Part shown: one piece after another, positions 7,309 to 9,902 of the stretch | How the letters are laid out: the number at the start of each line of letters is the position of its first letter | Position numbering within the stretch: position 1 is the first letter of the stretch | Source: Bacteroidales bacterium | GTDB lineage: Bacteria > Bacteroidota > Bacteroidia > Bacteroidales > Muribaculaceae | DNA: 9,902 nt | Reading direction: 5' to 3' | Assembly: GCA_004552725.1 (NCBI GenBank) | Contig: SFNM01000072.1 | Coordinates: 1-9,902 of the forward strand | Translations under genes and position numbers: made by a program | The notes under the pieces: generated by a model | The model's database searches: none | The model's input: only the letters and a program-made list of their open reading frames with translations | Told to the model about the DNA's origin: nothing

Positions 7309-8888
7309 TGTCAGATCTTACCGACGAAATCCAACGCCGGCGCACGTTCGCTATCATTTCACACCCCGACGCCGGCAAAACCACCCTCACCGAAAAACTT
7401 TTGCTTTTTGGTGGCGCTATTCACATTGCCGGCGCTGTTAAAAGCAACAAAATCAAGAAGACAGCCACCTCCGACTGGATGGAGATTGAAAAGCAACGCG
7501 GCATTTCCGTGGCAACTTCCGTAATGGGGTTCAATTACGGTGACTATAAAATCAATATCCTTGATACTCCCGGCCACCAAGATTTCGCCGAAGACACATA
7601 CCGCACTCTCACCGCCGTTGACTCCGTGATTATCGTGGTTGACGTAGCCAAAGGTGTGGAGCAACAGACACGAAAACTGATGGAAGTGTGCCGCATGCGC
7701 TCTACCCCGGTAATTATTTTTGTAAACAAACTCGACCGCGAGGGTCGCGACCCGTTCGACATCCTCGACGAACTCGAAGCCGAACTCAAAATCAGCGTTC
7801 GCCCACTGAGCTGGCCCATCAACATCGGTCAACACTTCAAAGGCGTATACAACATCTATGAGCACTCGCTCGACCTTTTCACTCCCGACAAGCAAAAAGT
7901 GTCGGAGCGTGTGGAAATCGACAATGTGGACGATCCCCGCATCGACCAAGCCGTTGGCGAGGCTGATGCAGCCAAACTGCGCGAAGACCTCGAACTAATC
8001 GAAGGCGTTTACCCTGATTTCGACCGCGAAAGTTATCTCCAAGGCAAAGTGGCGCCGGTATTCTTTGGTTCCGCGCTCAACACTTTCGGCGTGAAAGAAT
8101 TGCTCGACTGCTTTGTGGAAATCGCCCCTTCCCCACGCCCGGTGGATGCCATCGAACGCCGTATCAATCCTGACGAACCGAACTTCTCCGGTTTCGTGTT
8201 CAAAATCCATGCTAATATGGACCCCAACCACCGGTCGTGCATCGCGTTTGTAAAGATTTGCTCCGGCAAGTTCGAGCGCAACGCTGTGTATCGCAACGTG
8301 CGCACCGGCAAAACGCTCAAATTCTCAGCTCCCACGGCCTTCATGGCTCAGCGCAAGAGCATCGTCGATGAAGCGTGGCCCGGCGACATCGTGGGCATCC
8401 CCGACACGGGCAACTTCAAAATCGGCGACACAGTCACCGCCGGCGAAGAAATCCACTTCCGCGGTTTGCCATCGTTCTCGCCCGAGATGTTCAAATACAT
8501 TGAGAACACCGACCCAATGAAGTCGAAGCAACTTGAGAAAGGCGTGCAACAACTTATGGATGAAGGTGTGGCCCAACTGTTCACCAATCAATTCAACGGC
8601 CGCAAAATTATCGGCACTGTTGGTCAGTTACAGTTCGAAGTAATTCAATATCGATTGCTTCACGAATATGGAGCACAAGTGCGTTGGGAACCAATCTCAC
8701 TCTACAAAGCATGCTGGATTGAAAGCGACGATGCTGAAGCATTGGCTCAATTCCGCCGTCGTAAGCACCAATTTATGGCTACCGACCGCGAAGGTCGTGA
8801 TGTATTCTTGGCCGATAGCAACTATGTGCTCCAAATGGCTCAATCGGACTTCCCAAAAATTCGTTTCCATTTCACCAGCGAATTCTGA
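7308..8888 (+). CDS. prfC: Peptide chain release factor 3 (RF3)
   Basis: This 526-residue translational GTPase recycles RF1/RF2 from the ribosome after peptide release, and its length is nearly that of the E. coli protein (529). The G1 P-loop is SHPDAGKTT (18-26), the switch region contains EKQRGISV, G3 is DTPGHQDF (86-93) and G4 is NKLD (140-143). The KSNKIKKTATSDWMEIEKQR stretch after the P-loop is diagnostic of RF3 rather than EF-G, as is the absence of EF-G domain IV. Domain II follows from about residue 290. The C-terminal domain includes GQLQFEV (439-445) and ends with a typical region (SDFPKIRFHF). The start codon shares its A with the rfbD TAA stop, suggesting translational re-initiation. 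There is no separate promoter or Shine-Dalgarno sequence directly upstream, so it is probably transcribed with rfbD. Confidence 0.97.
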   Translation: MSDLTDEIQRRRTFAIISHPDAGKTTLTEKLLLFGGAIHIAGAVKSNKIKKTATSDWMEIEKQRGISVATSVMGFNYGDYKINILDTPGHQDFAEDTYRTLTAVDSVIIVVDVAKGVEQQTRKLMEVCRMRSTPVIIFVNKLDREGRDPFDILDELEAELKISVRPLSWPINIGQHFKGVYNIYEHSLDLFTPDKQKVSERVEIDNVDDPRIDQAVGEADAAKLREDLELIEGVYPDFDRESYLQGKVAPVFFGSALNTFGVKELLDCFVEIAPSPRPVDAIERRINPDEPNFSGFVFKIHANMDPNHRSCIAFVKICSGKFERNAVYRNVRTGKTLKFSAPTAFMAQRKSIVDEAWPGDIVGIPDTGNFKIGDTVTAGEEIHFRGLPSFSPEMFKYIENTDPMKSKQLEKGVQQLMDEGVAQLFTNQFNGRKIIGTVGQLQFEVIQYRLLHEYGAQVRWEPISLYKACWIESDDAEALAQFRRRKHQFMATDREGRDVFLADSNYVLQMAQSDFPKIRFHFTSEF

Positions 8889-8920
8889 CTTGACTGTAGA
8901 TAACTTTTTCGCTCAAAGTG

Positions 8921-8951
8921 GTTGTCATCTTCAAAAAAATTGCTAACTTTG
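8921..8951 (+). promoter_or_regulatory. dnaE: Promoter of dnaE (-33/-7)
   Basis: TAACTTTG at 8944-8951 is a perfect TAnnTTTG element, identical to that of the efflux operon. GTTG at 8921-8924 (three of four matches to the -33 TTTG) is 19 bases upstream. Transcription should begin near 8957-8959, giving a leader of about 30 bases. The -7 element is also the outer part of the left arm of the inverted repeat at 8944-8977. Confidence 0.7.
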
Positions 8952-8977
8952 GGGACAGTTATTCATCCCTAAAGTTA
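8944..8977. repeat. 12-bp inverted repeat overlapping the dnaE promoter
   Basis: The left arm TAACTTTGGGGA (8944-8955) and right arm TCCCTAAAGTTA (8966-8977) pair at 11 of 12 positions, with the twelfth a G-T wobble in RNA, around a 10-base spacer. The left arm contains the whole -7 element and the right arm ends 11 bases before the dnaE ATG. No T-tract follows, so it is not an intrinsic terminator. It could be a DNA operator for a dimeric regulator, or an RNA hairpin in transcripts that read through from prfC. Confidence 0.75.
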
Positions 8978-8988
8978 ATGACAAATGT

Positions 8989-9902
8989 ATGAGTAAATTC
9001 GTCCATCTTCATGTCCATAGTCACTACTCCCTACTCGACGGCCAAGCATCTATCTCCGACATCGTAGATAAGGCAATGGCCGACGGTATGCCCGGAGTGG
9101 CTCTTACCGACCATGGTGTGATGTATGGTATAAAAGAATTTACCAATTACGTCAACAAAAAGAATAAGCCCACCCTCTCGGCTATCAAAGACACTCGCAA
9201 GCGCATCAAAGAACTCGAAGACGGCGCCGAGCCGGCTGAAGATGAGTCAATTGAAGCCTTGAAAGCCAAATTGGAAGAGTTGCAATCGAAGGTGTTTACC
9301 CCGATTATCGGATGTGAGATGTATGTGGCCGATAATGCAATGACCGACCGCACCGACAAGCACGATACCGGTCGACACTTGGTGGTGCTTGCCAAGAACA
9401 AAACCGGCTACAAAAATTTGATTAAATTGGTGTCGCGCGCTTGGACCGAAGGCTTCTACTTTCACCCACGCACCGACAAAGCTTCCATCTCAGCACATCA
9501 CGAAGGCTTGATTATTTCAAGCGCCTGTTTGGGCGGTGAGATACCTCGCCTGCTTATGCGAGGCGAGATTGACGAAGCCGAGCGCCGCGTAAAGTGGTGG
9601 AAAGACCTTATGGGCGATGACTACTACCTCGAACTTCAGCGCCATAAGGCCACTGTGCAGCATGCCAACCACGAAACATACGAGCGCCAGAAAGAAATCG
9701 AGCCGGAGATAATACGAATTGCACGTAAATATGGTGTAAAACTCATCGCCACCAACGATTCGCACTTCGTCAACCAAGAAGATGCCGAGGCTCACGACCA
9801 CCTCATCTGCATTTCCACCAAAAAAGACTTCTTCGACGAAAATCGTATGCTATACACCAAGCAAGAGTGGCTCAAGACTTCCGAAGAAATGAGCACACTC
9901 TT
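8989..9902 (+). CDS. dnaE: DNA polymerase III subunit alpha (N-terminal part; continues past window)
   Basis: 304 codons plus two bases are present and the frame is open at the right edge; full DnaE proteins are about 1,150-1,270 residues. Only the N-terminal PHP domain is visible. It opens with FVHLHVHSHYSLLDG (H8, H10, D17). Then come LTDHG (H42), GCEMYVA (E110), GRHLVVLAKN (H130), SSACLGGE (C180) and ATNDSHF (D257, H259), which together look like the full nine-residue PHP metal-binding set. A lysine/glutamate-rich insert at about 60-102 (KDTRKRIKELED, then ALKAKLEELQSK) separates two core strands and looks coiled-coil-like. The ATG at 8989 is chosen because it gives the family N-terminus; ATGs at 8978 and 8985 are in other frames and stop at once. 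The gene has its own promoter, although weak read-through from prfC is possible. Confidence 0.97.
   Translation, partial: MSKFVHLHVHSHYSLLDGQASISDIVDKAMADGMPGVALTDHGVMYGIKEFTNYVNKKNKPTLSAIKDTRKRIKELEDGAEPAEDESIEALKAKLEELQSKVFTPIIGCEMYVADNAMTDRTDKHDTGRHLVVLAKNKTGYKNLIKLVSRAWTEGFYFHPRTDKASISAHHEGLIISSACLGGEIPRLLMRGEIDEAERRVKWWKDLMGDDYYLELQRHKATVQHANHETYERQKEIEPEIIRIARKYGVKLIATNDSHFVNQEDAEAHDHLICISTKKDFFDENRMLYTKQEWLKTSEEMSTL

Noticed and set aside
7359..7949. A 196-codon open frame on the minus strand
   Set aside because: It is antisense to the conserved GTPase domain of prfC, and its open length follows from the codon bias of that gene.
8899..8926. Imperfect hairpin after prfC (GATAAC with GTTGTC)
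   Set aside because: The stem is short with a G-U pair and a large loop, and it is followed by an A-tract, not a T-tract, on the plus strand, so it is not a convincing terminator for prfC.
1..9902. Search for CRISPR arrays, tRNA or rRNA genes, insertion sequences, attachment sites and defence or toxin genes
   Set aside because: No regularly spaced repeats, clover-leaf patterns, transposase frames or terminal repeats were seen. Nearly all the sequence is explained by seven conserved genes and three short spacers.

Overview
The window looks like a chromosomal segment from a member of the Bacteroidota, most likely the order Bacteroidales. Three of the four promoter regions contain a perfect match to the Bacteroidetes -7 element TAnnTTTG just upstream of a plus-strand transcription unit, and the fourth has one on the minus strand. 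None of the start codons has a recognisable Shine-Dalgarno sequence. DnaE carries a charged insert in its PHP domain, and rfbD sits directly against prfC. G+C is roughly 50% in most genes and lower in the leftmost gene and the spacers. The family or genus cannot be fixed from this sequence alone.

Layout. Positions 1-584 (minus strand) hold the N-terminal two thirds of an AraC-type transcription regulator; its DNA-binding domain lies beyond the left edge. A 195-bp AT-rich divergent spacer follows. Positions 780-6288 (plus) are a complete tripartite RND efflux operon: a lipoprotein periplasmic adaptor, an inner-membrane HAE1-type RND permease and a TolC-family outer-membrane channel. They are joined by two ATGA start/stop overlaps. 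A strong intrinsic terminator at 6377-6407 ends this operon and physically overlaps the promoter of the next one. Positions 6442-8888 are a two-gene unit of rfbD (dTDP-4-dehydrorhamnose reductase) and prfC (peptide chain release factor 3), joined by a TAATG overlap. A 100-bp spacer with a promoter and a striking 12-bp inverted repeat leads into dnaE (DNA polymerase III alpha subunit), which runs off the right edge.

How the parts fit. The three efflux proteins should form one envelope-spanning pump, and the divergent AraC-type protein is the obvious candidate for its local regulator (inference). rfbD supplies the last step of dTDP-L-rhamnose synthesis for surface polysaccharides. prfC and dnaE are core housekeeping genes.

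I found no mobile element, CRISPR array, tRNA, rRNA or toxin/defence system, and no gene-free stretch above 300 bases. I do not see an undescribed multi-gene system here. The most interesting signals are small regulatory ones: the inverted repeat built on the dnaE promoter, and the terminator whose loop doubles as part of the rfbD promoter.
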